DNA of 64,000 nt from positions 62,001 through 126,000 of the forward strand of contig NZ_CP021031.1 in NCBI RefSeq assembly GCF_002117485.1. Direction: 5' to 3'. Origin of the DNA: Rhizobium sp. NXC14 (GTDB lineage: Bacteria > Pseudomonadota > Alphaproteobacteria > Rhizobiales > Rhizobiaceae). The translations under genes and the position numbers were made by a program. Below, piece after piece: positions 18,937 through 27,756 of the stretch. Each line of letters opens with the position of its first letter. Within the stretch, counting starts at the first letter, position 1. The notes below the pieces were generated by a model. It worked only from the letters and a program-made list of their open reading frames with translations, did not search any database and was not told where the DNA came from.

Positions 18937-20103
18937 ATGGCAATCGACAAGCCTCTCGACTTTCTATGGTTCATCCCCTCATCCGGTGACGGTGCGTATC
19001 TGGGGTCGGACGATCTCAGTCGCCCGGCGGATCCCGGCTATTTCCGTGAGATCGCCAAGGCTGCTGACCGGCTGGGATATTCCGGCGTGCTTATTCCGAC
19101 GGGGGCCGCGTGCGAAGAATCCTTCATTCTGGCCGCGGATCTCTCCGCCTATACAGAGCGACTGAAATTTCTGGTGGCCATTCGGCCGGGCACGGCATCG
19201 CCGGCCTATTATGCGCGCCTCGCCGCGACGCTCGACCGCGTTTCCAACGGCCGCCTGCTGATTAACATCGTGGTCGGAGGCAGTGCCCAGGAACTCGCCG
19301 GTGACGGCATTTTCCTGCCGCATGACGAACGCTACGATCATGCCGGCGAGTTCTTTCGGGTATTCAACTCGCTGGTCGAGACCGGTAAAGCCAACCTCGA
19401 AGGCAAGTATATCAAGGCCATCGATGCGAGACTTGGTCTGCCGCCCGTACAGGAACCGCGTCCTCCGCTCTATTTCGGCGGATCGTCCGACGCTGCGATC
19501 GCCTTTTCCGGCGGCATCACCGATAAGTACCTGACCTGGGGCGAACCTCCGGCGCAGGTGGCAGAAAAGATTGCCAAGGTCCGCAAGGCCGCTGCGGCGC
19601 AGGGCAAGAACGTCACCTTCGGCATCCGTCTTCACTTCATCGTTCGCGAGACTGATGAAGAGGCCTGGGCTGCGGCCGACCGACTGATTTCCAAGCTTTC
19701 CGACGAAACGATTGCCGCAGCGCAGGAAGTATTCGCGAAGAGCTCGGATTCGGTCGGCCAGGCGCGCATGGTTGCCCTGCATCAGGGGCGCCGCGACAAG
19801 CTCGAAGTTTCTCCCAATCTCTGGGCGGGCATTGGTCTCGTCCGCACGGGCGCGGGAACCGCGCTGGTCGGATCTCCGAAGACGGTCGCGGAACGTCTGA
19901 GGGAATATCAGCAGCTCGGAATCGATACCGTCATCGCCTCCGGCTATCCGCATCTGGAAGAAGCCTACCGGGTTTCCGAGTTGCTCTTCCCCGAGTTCGG
20001 CCTGCCCGGCCCCCATGGGCAGATCCGCTCCTCCTTCGGCGAACGCCGAGTCTTTGGGGGAGGCGGACATGGCGGAAATGTGAAGGTCGCATCCGCCTCC
20101 TGA
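18937..20103 (+). CDS. ssuD: Alkanesulfonate monooxygenase-like protein (LLM class)
   Basis: A 388-residue FMNH2-dependent monooxygenase resembling Ssu[16 protein letters not shown] near the N-terminus, [29 protein letters not shown] split over residues 75-105 and [13 protein letters not shown], then [10 protein letters not shown]. SsuD releases sulfite from alkanesulfonates. The ATG at 18937 ([10 protein letters not shown]) has AGGA about eight bases upstream and aligns with the family start; an open frame begins at 18877. It is the last gene of the operon. The C-terminal tail is longer and glycine-rich. The gene symbol is by family resemblance only. Confidence 0.8.
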   Translation: MAIDKPLDFLWFIPSSGDGAYLGSDDLSRPADPGYFREIAKAADRLGYSGVLIPTGAACEESFILAADLSAYTERLKFLVAIRPGTASPAYYARLAATLDRVSNGRLLINIVVGGSAQELAGDGIFLPHDERYDHAGEFFRVFNSLVETGKANLEGKYIKAIDARLGLPPVQEPRPPLYFGGSSDAAIAFSGGITDKYLTWGEPPAQVAEKIAKVRKAAAAQGKNVTFGIRLHFIVRETDEEAWAAADRLISKLSDETIAAAQEVFAKSSDSVGQARMVALHQGRRDKLEVSPNLWAGIGLVRTGAGTALVGSPKTVAERLREYQQLGIDTVIASGYPHLEEAYRVSELLFPEFGLPGPHGQIRSSFGERRVFGGGGHGGNVKVASAS

Positions 20104-20133
20104 GGAATTGCCATTCGCCATCCACCGCGGTGC

Positions 20134-20914
20134 TCAAACCGCCGCGCTAAAATCGGCTGCCAGCACCGCATCCTTCAGCGCCCGCGAATAGGGGTGCTGC
20201 GGGTTGTCAAGGACGGGGCGGGCCTGGCCGCTTCGCCCTTGCGCATGATGATGTTGTTGTCGCTGATGTAATAGGCAGTGGCGAGGTCGTGGGTGATGTA
20301 GATGATCGGCCGAGCTCGTTTTCCAGGCGGCCGAACAGGTTGACGATCGCCATGCGCAGCGAAGCGTCGACCATGGAAACCGGCTCGTCGGCAACCAGCA
20401 GGCGGGGCTGCGGGATCAGCGCGCGGGCGATAGCGACCCGTTGGAGCTGGCCGCCGGAGAGTCGTGGGGAAAGCGGCCTTTTATCTCTTCCAGCGTCAGG
20501 CCGACGTGATGGAGCGCGGCATCAGCCATGCGCTCGGCCTCTTTGCGGTCCTGGCCGCTTTCCTGAGAAATTCCGAGAGGTAGCGGTCGACCCGTTTAGC
20601 GGGTTAAAGGCTTCGCAGGGGTTCTGCAGCACCGGCTGGACCTCCTTCATGAACGCCGTGCGTTCGGATCGGCTATGGATCGAGACGGTCTTGCCCGCAA
20701 ATTCCAGCCGCCCTTCCGTCGGCGCGGCCTGCCCGAGGATCATTGCCGCGATCGTCGATTTTCCCGAGCCGGATTCGCCGACGATCGACAGGATCTCCGG
20801 TTCGACTCCGACTTCGAAACCGACGTCCTTGACCGCCGTGATCAGGCGCCGGCCGAGCATGCCGCCCTGGCGGTACACTTTCGTGACATTCGAGAGGTGA
20901 AGCAGAGCAGTCAA
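20134..20914 (-). pseudogene. Peptide-type ABC transporter ATPase, multiply frameshifted
   Basis: Starts with TTG at 20914 (LTALLHLSNVTKVYRQGG) and has a good Walker A (VGESGSGKSTIAAM). The frame is then lost. The signature, Walker B and C-terminus occur in other minus frames: [19 protein letters not shown], a [14 protein letters not shown] H-loop and a terminal DNPQHPYSRALKDAVLAADF. At least three small indels separate the pieces. It resembles the OppF/DppF half of dipeptide or oligosaccharide importers. No partner genes remain. It converges on the SsuD-like gene and is probably unrelated to the CUT1-type importer upstream. Confidence 0.8.
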
Positions 20915-21216
20915 ACCTGATCTCCCGAAGAAGATCGCATATTGGATCGAAGGGAACTTCTCCGGCCGGCGAACAGAAGAACGTAGTTCTTTCAACCACA
21001 TAGCTATCACGAGTGGTGGTCTGCGGTTCGAACCCTTTTGTACGCAACGTTTATCGGTTCCTGCCGTTCAAGGGACCACAGTATCGCAATTGAGATGGCG
21101 CTAGGGAAATTGCCGTCTGCACATCGCTATGAGGGATTTCAGCGCTGGATCTCTTTTGTTCGTCATCTCACTGATAATGTCGATGAAACGCTGAGTTTCT
21201 CTGTGAGCTTCTTCTT

Positions 21217-21642
21217 TGTACGCCGCTCACAAAGGTTGCACAGCAAGCCCTCCGTTATTGGCTCAAGGAACCAGGGAAGCGAGGCTCAACAGCCCTCTTT
21301 CCGAATACGCACGGTGGCAGGCTCAGCGCCGACGGCGTGCAGGCACTGCTGAACAAATATGTCGCCAAAGCACGTGAGCACTGCGTCTCCCTTCGCTCAA
21401 AGCGGGTGTCGCCCCATGTCTTGCGGCACTCTGCTGCCATGGAGTTGCTGCAGGCGGGCGTCGACTGCTCCGTCATTGCCCTGTGGTTGGGCCATGAAGC
21501 GATGGAAACGACGTTGACCTATCTTCATGCGCATCTCGAACTGAAGGAATCTGCACTCGCAAAGCTGAAGCCGTACGAACGCGCCAAGGCCGAGCGATTT
21601 CGACCAAGCGACCGGCTTCTGGAATTCCTGAACACCCTCTGA
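21217..21642 (+). pseudogene. Tyrosine recombinase, C-terminal part
   Basis: The frame from about 21217 encodes CTPLTKVAQQALRYWL and ALFPNTHGGRLSADGV, then the catalytic box HVLRHSAAMELLQAGVDC, the second histidine in LWLGHEAMETT and the nucleophile tyrosine in LTYLHAH. It ends LLEFLNTL. The N-terminal half and first catalytic arginine are missing. The domain matches what would be expected as the C-terminus of the N-terminal recombinase fragment at 32314-37691. It is followed immediately by a strong inverted repeat. Confidence 0.8.
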
Positions 21643-21649
21643 GCATGAG

Positions 21650-21742
21650 AACTATGCCGAGTGCCAAACAACGGCGACCCGCCAAACTGGCTGGGAACGC
21701 ACGGTTTGCCGTTCCTGCCAGAAGACGCACTCGGCATAGTTC
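21650..21742. repeat. Perfect 15-base inverted repeat after the recombinase gene
   Basis: AACTATGCCGAGTGC at 21650-21664 and its exact complement at 21728-21742, with a 63-base spacer. A second palindrome of 20 bases (TTATGCC, GCGCGC, GGCATAA) lies at about 21764-21783. Location just past a tyrosine recombinase stop suggests the recombination end of the element that carried it. Confidence 0.7.
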
Positions 21743-21784
21743 GCCGGTCGGCATAAAGTGCCTTATGCCGCGCGCGGCATAATG

Positions 21785-22391
21785 CCGTATTGATCAGTGA
21801 CGCCAGAATGGCAAAGGTCTCGCCACCTCGGGCATTGCCGACGAACATTGAGTTTTTCCTTGTAAGGGCGACAGACTTCATCGATCGCTCAACCACGTTG
21901 CTGTCGACTTCGATTGTGCCGTCGTCGAGGAAGGCCGTGAGACCGGTCCAATGCTTGAGCGTATAGTTGATGGCTTTTGCGAGAGCCGACTGGGTTGAGA
22001 TATCGGCCTTCAGCTCAAGCAAGCGAGCCTTCAATGACCGCATGATGGCGGCAGATCTTGATTGCCGCGCGTGGTAACGCACTTCAGCGCCCTCTCCTCG
22101 GATCTGCTGCTCGATCAGATAAACTTCCGCGATCATTGGGCCGTCCTTGATTGGAGGAAAGGTAAAGCTTCCATTCTCCAGCCACTTCGTCGCCAGGATC
22201 ATGCCCGAGCCGCCCCAATAAAGGCAGCGAACGCGATCGCCACGCTTTGCGCGGAATACGAAGATATCGCCACAATACGGATCGGCCTCGAGAGTGGATG
22301 CTACCAAGACGAAAAGACCGTTCATACCCTTGCGGAAATCTACGGGCTGTGTCGCTACCATGATCCGCGGCACCGCTGAGAAATCAATCAC
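21785..22391 (-). pseudogene. IS66 tnpB-tnpC fusion remnant
   Basis: The frame begins as TnpB (MIDFSAVPRIMVATQPVDFR, then CGDIFVFRAKRGDRVRCLYW) and passes, without a stop, into the C-terminal part of TnpC (DISTQSALAKAINYTLKHW, DSNVVERSMKSVALTRKN, with the DDE glutamate). An internal deletion of the element joined the two genes in frame, removing the first two catalytic residues. The frame runs on past 21785 only as out-of-context sequence. It cannot be an active transposase. Confidence 0.75.
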
Positions 22392-22779
22392 GACCTGCCG
22401 CGTAGCGCACAGATGATCGTGCTGGCCAAGGATGGCGAAACCGATCCCTTTATGATGGCACGCGCATCGTCGCGATTGATCTCGATGCGGCCAGCGGATG
22501 GGCGACCTTCGCCTGCCGGCGACGCACTGTCATACTCGACGACAATCGGGACGAAGCTGTTGCTTGTCGATCGCGATGCAGCAGCGGTCAATCCAGCAGT
22601 CTTGCGCCGGATGCCCAGCAGGCCCCGACTGACGCCGAACCGCTGACGACCTCCGAGATATTGGCACCGGCCTCATTGCTCACAGCGAGGATCTCGATCT
22701 TCTCTTCGTCCGACCAATTCCGGCGCTTGCGACGCCCGGTGATGAGCTCAACACGCCGATACTCGCTAGCATCATGCAT
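22388..22779 (-). pseudogene. IS66 tnpA remnant, frameshifted
   Basis: Begins MHDASEYRRVELITGRRKR with a helix-turn-helix segment (NWSDEEKIEILAVSNEAGAN), then changes frame near 22600 and ends in the typical IS66 TnpA tail (GRIEINRDDARAIIKG). Its stop overlaps the TnpB start at 22391. The sequence around 22770-22802 has several CATGATGCAT-type repeats. With the fused tnpB-tnpC this is the left-over of one IS66 copy whose ends are no longer clear. Confidence 0.7.
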
Positions 22780-23015
22780 GGCATGATGCATTGTATGATG
22801 CTGGCAATAGCGCCATTCCAAAGCCTCCAATCCGCCGGTCTTGATCAAAACCGGCTGACTCTGCCTTGAAATCTTGCATCATTGGAAGGAGGGCTGTTCG
22901 TCGCGCTCACCAACTTCTGGATTTATTGACTGAACGGCGATGGACGCCGTCGAGCTACGGTGGTCATCCCGCGCGTCGAGCGCAAGGAGAGACGATTGAA
23001 GTGATATCTGCCTTC

Positions 23016-23062
23016 ATCCATAATGTGGATGCATATCATCCAAACAATAGATTTTTCAAATC
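23016..23062 (+). promoter_or_regulatory. nod box 1 (NodD-binding promoter element)
   Basis: A 47-base block starting ATCCATAATGTGGATG with ATCCAAACAATAGATTTTT at its 3' side, matching the nod box pattern (ATCC...GATG...ATC.AAACAATC.ATTTTACC). The 3' end (TTTTTCAAATC) departs from the other copy (TTTTACCAACC). NodD binds such sites and activates transcription with plant flavonoids. It lies 242 bases before nodA-1 and points toward it. Confidence 0.85.
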
Positions 23063-23303
23063 AAACAAGATGCCATTAGAAGCGCGTGACGGATCGAATT
23101 AAGTACATTGACAGCCTATTGAGAGCGGTGCAGGACGGTAGCAACTTTGTCAGAACGCATCACATTAGAACGCGCGCTAACAATCGTTCTGCCACCTCAA
23201 TTGGCTGGCATTACGATCGCTGACGATAGCCTCTGAGCGCTACAATCACCTGCTGCTTCGATTGTGTGATCTGTTCAGGCATGGCAAAAATAAGGAGGTT
23301 GGC

Positions 23304-23894
23304 ATGTGCTCTGATGTGCGGTGGAAGCTGTGCTGGGAAAACGAGTTGCAACTCGCCGACCATGTAGAACTCTCTGACTTCTTTCGCAAAACCTATGGGC
23401 CGACTGGGCTCTTTAATGCAAAGCCGTTTGAAGGTAGCCGAAGTTGGGCCGGAGCTAGGCCTGAGCTTCGGGCAATCGGCTATGACCAAAGTGGTGTCGC
23501 AGCTCACATGGGATTGCTGCGCCGCTTCATAAAGGTTGGCACGGTCGATCTGTTGGTGGCTGAGCTGGGATTGGACGGAGTGCGTGCCGATCTTGAAAGG
23601 CTCGGCATCAGCCATTCAATTCGCGTCATGCTTCCAACACTGCATGAACTCGGGGTCCCATTCGCTTTCGGCACGGTTCGGCAAGCCCTACGGAAGCACA
23701 TAGAGAGGTTTGGTCGACACGGGCCGGTCACCATATTGTCGGACATCCTCACACGCTCCACGCTACCAGAGCCGCGTCGCGATAAACCGCCTACGTGCAT
23801 TGATGAAGCACTTGTCATCGTTCTGCCAGTTGGCCGGCTAATTGGCGACCGTCATCACCAATATCGCAACGGAAGTCCTCGACGTGCAGCGTGA
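23304..23894 (+). CDS. nodA: NodA, N-acyltransferase of Nod factor synthesis
   Basis: A 196-residue protein, the usual NodA length. NodA transfers a fatty acyl chain to the free amino group of the chitooligosaccharide backbone in the cytoplasm. Recognised by [60 protein letters not shown] and [11 protein letters not shown]. The start ATG follows GGAGG by five bases. The last 20 residues (after IVLPVGR) are unlike typical NodA tails and may reflect a late frameshift. The first 270 or so bases are identical to the second nodA copy; the rest diverges. nodB and nodC are not in this window. Confidence 0.93.
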   Translation: MCSDVRWKLCWENELQLADHVELSDFFRKTYGPTGLFNAKPFEGSRSWAGARPELRAIGYDQSGVAAHMGLLRRFIKVGTVDLLVAELGLDGVRADLERLGISHSIRVMLPTLHELGVPFAFGTVRQALRKHIERFGRHGPVTILSDILTRSTLPEPRRDKPPTCIDEALVIVLPVGRLIGDRHHQYRNGSPRRAA

Positions 23895-23976
23895 AGTGCT
23901 GATTTTTTCCGTCATCTAGACCAGCCGATTAATCCAAGGGCAGACTGCAGAAGGGCGCGATCCTTAAATCCAAGCT

Positions 23977-24000
23977 GTGGGGCAGCTCCAGCTGCCCCAC
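23977..24000 (+). terminator. Strong stem-loop downstream of nodA-1
   Basis: Perfect 11-base arms (GTGGGGCAGCT and AGCTGCCCCAC) with a two-base loop, between nodA and the acyltransferase gene. It has no U run afterwards, so it may attenuate rather than terminate, or stabilise the nodA message. Confidence 0.5.
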
Positions 24001-24042
24001 CCTTAGTCAATCCAATTAATTGAAAAGCCATAGGTCCTGCTA

Positions 24043-25971
24043 ATGCCGCCAGAATTTCGAACTGATATCCAAGCTCTGCGGGGATTGGCTGTTGTGCTGG
24101 TCGTCCTTTATCATGCACATATTGGACCCTTTGCGGCGGGCTATCTTGGGGTCGACATTTTTTTGGTGATTTCGGGCTTTCTGATTACAAATCTAATCAG
24201 GACGCAGCTTGAGCAATCGCGGTTCAGCTTTTCGGAATTCTATTTTCGACGTGCGAAGCGTCTGTTGCCAGCGGCCTACGTCGTCATTGCGCTTACCACG
24301 ATCGCTGCCCCCTTTTTCCTGTCAGAGGTCGGCCTGCGGGAGTTTCAAAATCAAGTCCTCGGGGCGCTCACTTTTTCCGGCAATATCGTTTTCTGGTTCC
24401 AGGCGGACTATTTCGGCGGAGGCGCCGAAACGAAGCCACTCCTGCATTTTTGGTCGCTTGCCGTCGAGGAGCAGTATTATCTGCTGCTGCCTGCGTTCTT
24501 GGCCTTGGCTCCCAGGAGATGGTGGCTGGCTGGAGTTGGTTCACTTCTCGTTGCCAGCGTAATTTTATGTCTCTATGTGGTTTCTCGAGACCCATCCGCT
24601 GCATTTTATCTTCTGCCGACCCGATTTTGGGAAATGGCCATTGGTTCATTCGGAGCCTTGCTTCCCACCACCCCTCTCGTGGCTACCAGACTTGCTAAGC
24701 TGCGCCTCCCGGCACTGGCATTTATCCTCGGCGCCCCTATGGGTCTCGCGCATCCCGTAGTGGATGCCGGTTTGGTCTGCTTAGCAAGCCTGATCCTCCT
24801 GCTTGCGCCTAGCAAGAACAATTTGGCGGTCCGAGGCATGGCAAGGATAGGGGATGTCTCCTACTCACTCTATCTGATCCACTGGCCCGTCCTTGTCTAT
24901 GTGAGAGTGGTTTGGATGACCGAGCCTCCTGCCGCTGTGATCTATGCGGCAGTTGCTTTCTCATTGGTGGCGAGTTGGGCTCTTTATCACTTCGTGGAGG
25001 AGCCATTCCGCCGGGGGCACGTTATGTCTCGTGCACGCCTGACCTCAGGACTCGTTGCCACATCAGTTCTTCTGGGCTTCTCGCCCTCCGTCGCTATCGC
25101 CGCAACCGAGAGCAACGTTGACTTTGCGAAGATCCGGCGGATCAATTACGGCCTGGGACGAGCATGTGATTTCAGTCCCGGATCGCCGCCTCAGGAAATC
25201 CCGAAGAACTGCGAGACAACGGCAAAGCCTGAATTGCTGGTTTGGGGCGATTCATTTGCCATGGCGGTTGTTCCCGGCTTGGCCACGACAGTCGGAGAAG
25301 CTGGATTGGCTCAGCTCACGATGAGCGGCTGCTTCCCCGCAATTGGAGTTTCTGCCTTTTCGAAGGCGTCGGCGTCGCCCTATTATCCTCGTGCCTTTGC
25401 TGAGGACTGTATTCACTTCAACGACAGTGTTGTGGCTATCCTGAAGAATCGACCGGAGATCAGTATCGTTGCCATTGCCAGCCCATTCGCCACGCCTGTG
25501 TCGACGGACTTCATGCTGCTTAACAGAAACAATGATACTTTCACCGAAGCTGACACTTCGCTGGATGTAGCCGTCGAAGGCATCAAGGCGCTCGTCGAAG
25601 CCGTTCGAGCCCTCGGCAAACGAGTCGTTATTGTTGCCCCTCCGCCGGTCGCAAGTTTCGATATCGGTGATTGCCTCGAGCGAAAGGCACGGGGAAGCGT
25701 TATTCTCGGGCGCTACAGTGACTGCAAAATATATGTCAGCGAATACCGCCAGTTCCGATCCCGCACACTTGATTTATTGAACCAAGTGGCGTCGAAGGCT
25801 GACGTAGAGGTTGTTTCTTACCACGACTTTCTCTGCGATGACACAACATGCAAGACCGAGATCGACGGCAAATTCATTTATCGAGATAGCGGTCACCTTT
25901 CCTACGAGGGATCAGAGATCATCGCTCGCAAGACAAAACTTGCTGAAAGGCTGATCAGAGCTGCTCGTTAG
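24043..25971 (+). CDS. Membrane O-acyltransferase (AT3) with C-terminal SGNH domain
   Basis: A 642-residue OafA/YrhL-type acyltransferase. Residues 1-340 form the AT3 domain, with FRTDIQALRGLAVVLVVLYH (the RG motif and catalytic-type histidine), GYLGVDIFLVISGFLIT, FYFRRAKRLLPAAY and LLHFWSLAVEEQYY, and about ten membrane helices. Residues 390-640 form a periplasmic SGNH domain with the GDS block (LLVWGDSFAMAVV) and a terminal DSGHLSYEGSEII. Such fused proteins O-acetylate surface polysaccharides or LPS. It starts 148 bases after nodA and may be read from the same nod box, which would suggest modification of Nod factor or of a symbiosis polysaccharide. Classical Nod-factor acetyltransferases NodX and NolL lack the SGNH part. 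Confidence 0.88.
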   Translation: MPPEFRTDIQALRGLAVVLVVLYHAHIGPFAAGYLGVDIFLVISGFLITNLIRTQLEQSRFSFSEFYFRRAKRLLPAAYVVIALTTIAAPFFLSEVGLREFQNQVLGALTFSGNIVFWFQADYFGGGAETKPLLHFWSLAVEEQYYLLLPAFLALAPRRWWLAGVGSLLVASVILCLYVVSRDPSAAFYLLPTRFWEMAIGSFGALLPTTPLVATRLAKLRLPALAFILGAPMGLAHPVVDAGLVCLASLILLLAPSKNNLAVRGMARIGDVSYSLYLIHWPVLVYVRVVWMTEPPAAVIYAAVAFSLVASWALYHFVEEPFRRGHVMSRARLTSGLVATSVLLGFSPSVAIAATESNVDFAKIRRINYGLGRACDFSPGSPPQEIPKNCETTAKPELLVWGDSFAMAVVPGLATTVGEAGLAQLTMSGCFPAIGVSAFSKASASPYYPRAFAEDCIHFNDSVVAILKNRPEISIVAIASPFATPVSTDFMLLNRNNDTFTEADTSLDVAVEGIKALVEAVRALGKRVVIVAPPPVASFDIGDCLERKARGSVILGRYSDCKIYVSEYRQFRSRTLDLLNQVASKADVEVVSYHDFLCDDTTCKTEIDGKFIYRDSGHLSYEGSEIIARKTKLAERLIRAAR

Positions 25972-26190
25972 ATGTGGAGCCTCAACAGGTTGTCCTCGGT
26001 CAGCCCGAGTCTACTGACAGGTGGTTTGGATTGTAGTCTGCTGTGCGGGCGATGCCAATTGTACAACACGACGACACAACACCCACGGGCCCGAGGTTCG
26101 CGAGCTTTTGTATCCGTGGCATCCCTGGTCCGGGCGGCTTGACCTTGCCCCCAGATTTTATCCAGTTTTAAGTTTGCTCCAGCGGTTTTG
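25972..26190. other. Intergenic remnant before IS3-C
   Basis: No complete gene. A short plus frame near 26080-26140 reads VRELLYPWHPWSGR, resembling the YPWHPLFGKK segment of the recombinase accessory protein at 34375, so this may be debris of a similar serine-recombinase element. Confidence 0.4.
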
Positions 26191-26245
26191 TGAAGTGCTC
26201 CCCAATTTTGGGCCAGCGGGAGCTGGAATTTCCGGGATTATTGGC

Positions 26246-27076
26246 TCAGCTCGGCGGGGGTGCCGATGAGCCGTTCATAAGCGAAATCGGCACCTTGTTG
26301 CCGATAGCGCTGTGTGGCCGGAACTCGTTATAATCTCTACGCCAATCCTCCATCTTCGCACGCGCGTCGTCAAGGCTCATGAACCAATGGGCGTTCAGGC
26401 ACTCGGCGCGGAACTTGCCGTTAAATGACTCGATGTAGCTGTTATCGGTCGGCTTGCCGAACCGGGAGAAATCGAGCACGACGCCCTTGTGGTAAGCCCA
26501 CAGGTCGAGGTCTCGCGAGATGAATTCGCTGCCATTGTCCACACGAATGGAGGCTGGATAGCCGACCTGGCGGCATACCCGCTCAAGCGTCTGCACCACG
26601 TCTTCGCCTTTGTAGCTGAAGCGGGCGTCGACTGTCGGCGAGAAGCGAGAGAAGGTATCGACGACTGTTAAAACCCTGATCTTACGGCCGGTAGCCAACT
26701 GGTCGTGAACGAAATCCATCGCCCAGACATGATTGGAATGGGTCGGTTCCGTGCGATCAGCCCGCAGCTTCGCTTTGACCCGTCGCTTGGGAACCTTGTT
26801 GCGGAGCTGGAGGCCCATCTCCTTGTAAAGGCGATAGATTCGCTTCGGATTAACCGGCCATCATCACGCTTGAGCAACACGTGCCGCGTTGATAGCCGTA
26901 GCGCACCCGTGTCTGGCAGATGTCCTTGATCTTCAGCTTCAGCTCGGCCTGCTCGCCACGCCTGGACTTGTAGACATACAGCGACCGGTCGATCTTCAAC
27001 ACCGAGCATGCACGCCGGATCGAGACCTTCCAGTCCGCCTTGACCGTATCGACAAGCTTGCGTTTGCGGGCAGGCC
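26246..27076 (-). pseudogene. IS3-C orfB transposase, frameshifted
   Basis: The N-terminal part (DTVKADWKVSIRRACSVLK, then ICQTRVRYGYQR) and the C-terminal DDE part (VWAMDFVHDQLATGRK, RVDNGSEFISRDLDLWAY, YIESFNGKFRAECL) are in different minus frames. Two small shifts near 26868-26890 separate them, at the position where related copies read VHVLLKRDGWPVNPKR. The C-terminal 190 residues are intact. The transposase is probably inactive. Confidence 0.82.
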
Positions 27077-27343
27077 TCAGAGCTTTTTTGACAGCACGTC
27101 CTGAAGCATGGCCTTGTCCAATGACAGGTCGGCGACGATCCGCTTCAGCTTAGCATTCTCCTCTTCAAGCTGCCGCAGACGCTTCATCTCCGAGGGCATC
27201 AGGCCGGCGTATTTTTTGCGCCAGTTGTAAAACGTCGCATCCGAAATGCCCGCCTTGCGACACACCTCACCGATTGGCGTGCCATCCTCTGCCTGCTTCA
27301 GCACGAACGCGATCTGCGCTTCCGAAAACTTCGAGGCCTTCAT
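27077..27343 (-). CDS. IS3-C orfA transposase subunit
   Basis: An 88-residue OrfA with helix-turn-helix (KASKFSEAQIAFVLKQ, CRKAGISDATFYNWRKK) and a leucine-zipper-like stretch (RLRQLEEENAKLKRIVADLS). Intact, with an ATG after GAGGAGAATTCG. It is related to but distinct from the OrfA of IS3 copy 2 next to it. Confidence 0.88.
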   Translation of the reverse strand: MKASKFSEAQIAFVLKQAEDGTPIGEVCRKAGISDATFYNWRKKYAGLMPSEMKRLRQLEEENAKLKRIVADLSLDKAMLQDVLSKKL

Positions 27344-27457
27344 CGAATTCTCCTCTTCTTCCCATCGGGGATCATATGATCTGAACCCTTCAAACTGGAC
27401 CAGTTTTGGTTAGAGTTTTCCGGTGCATTTTCCTGGCTGGGAAAGGAACGGAAGACG

Positions 27458-27724
27458 ATGAAGGCATCGCAGTTTTCGGACGCGCAGAAGGCGTTCATTC
27501 TGAAGCAGGGTGATGAAGGTGTGCCGGTGGCGGAGATTTGCCGAAAGGCGGGCATCAGCCAGGCGACCTATTTCAATTGGAAGAAAAAGTACGCTGGCAT
27601 GTTGCCGCCGGAGATGAAGAAGCTGAAACAGCTCGAAGACGAGAACGCTCGGCTGAAGAAGATCGTCGCGGACCTAACGTTGGACCGCGAGATGCTGCAG
27701 GATGTCATCCGCCGAAAGCTTTAA
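27458..27724 (+). CDS. IS3 orfA transposase subunit, copy 2
   Basis: An 88-residue OrfA identical in protein sequence to that of copy 1 (helix-turn-helix with ICRKAGISQATYFNWKKK, then coiled coil). Its end overlaps the upstream part of the orfB frame, where programmed -1 frameshifting makes the OrfAB fusion in this family. Confidence 0.9.
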   Translation: MKASQFSDAQKAFILKQGDEGVPVAEICRKAGISQATYFNWKKKYAGMLPPEMKKLKQLEDENARLKKIVADLTLDREMLQDVIRRKL

Positions 27725-27756
27725 GGCCTGCTCGCAAGCGGGAGGTGGTTAAGGGC

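Noticed and set aside
21015..21040. GGTTCGAACCC resembling a tRNA T-loop next to a recombinase fragment
   Set aside because: No acceptor stem, anticodon arm or CCA-side pairing could be built around it, so no tRNA or attachment site is claimed.
22770..22802. Repeated CATGATGCAT-like words as a possible CRISPR or iteron array
   Set aside because: Only a few overlapping words within the start of an IS66 tnpA gene; no regular spacing.
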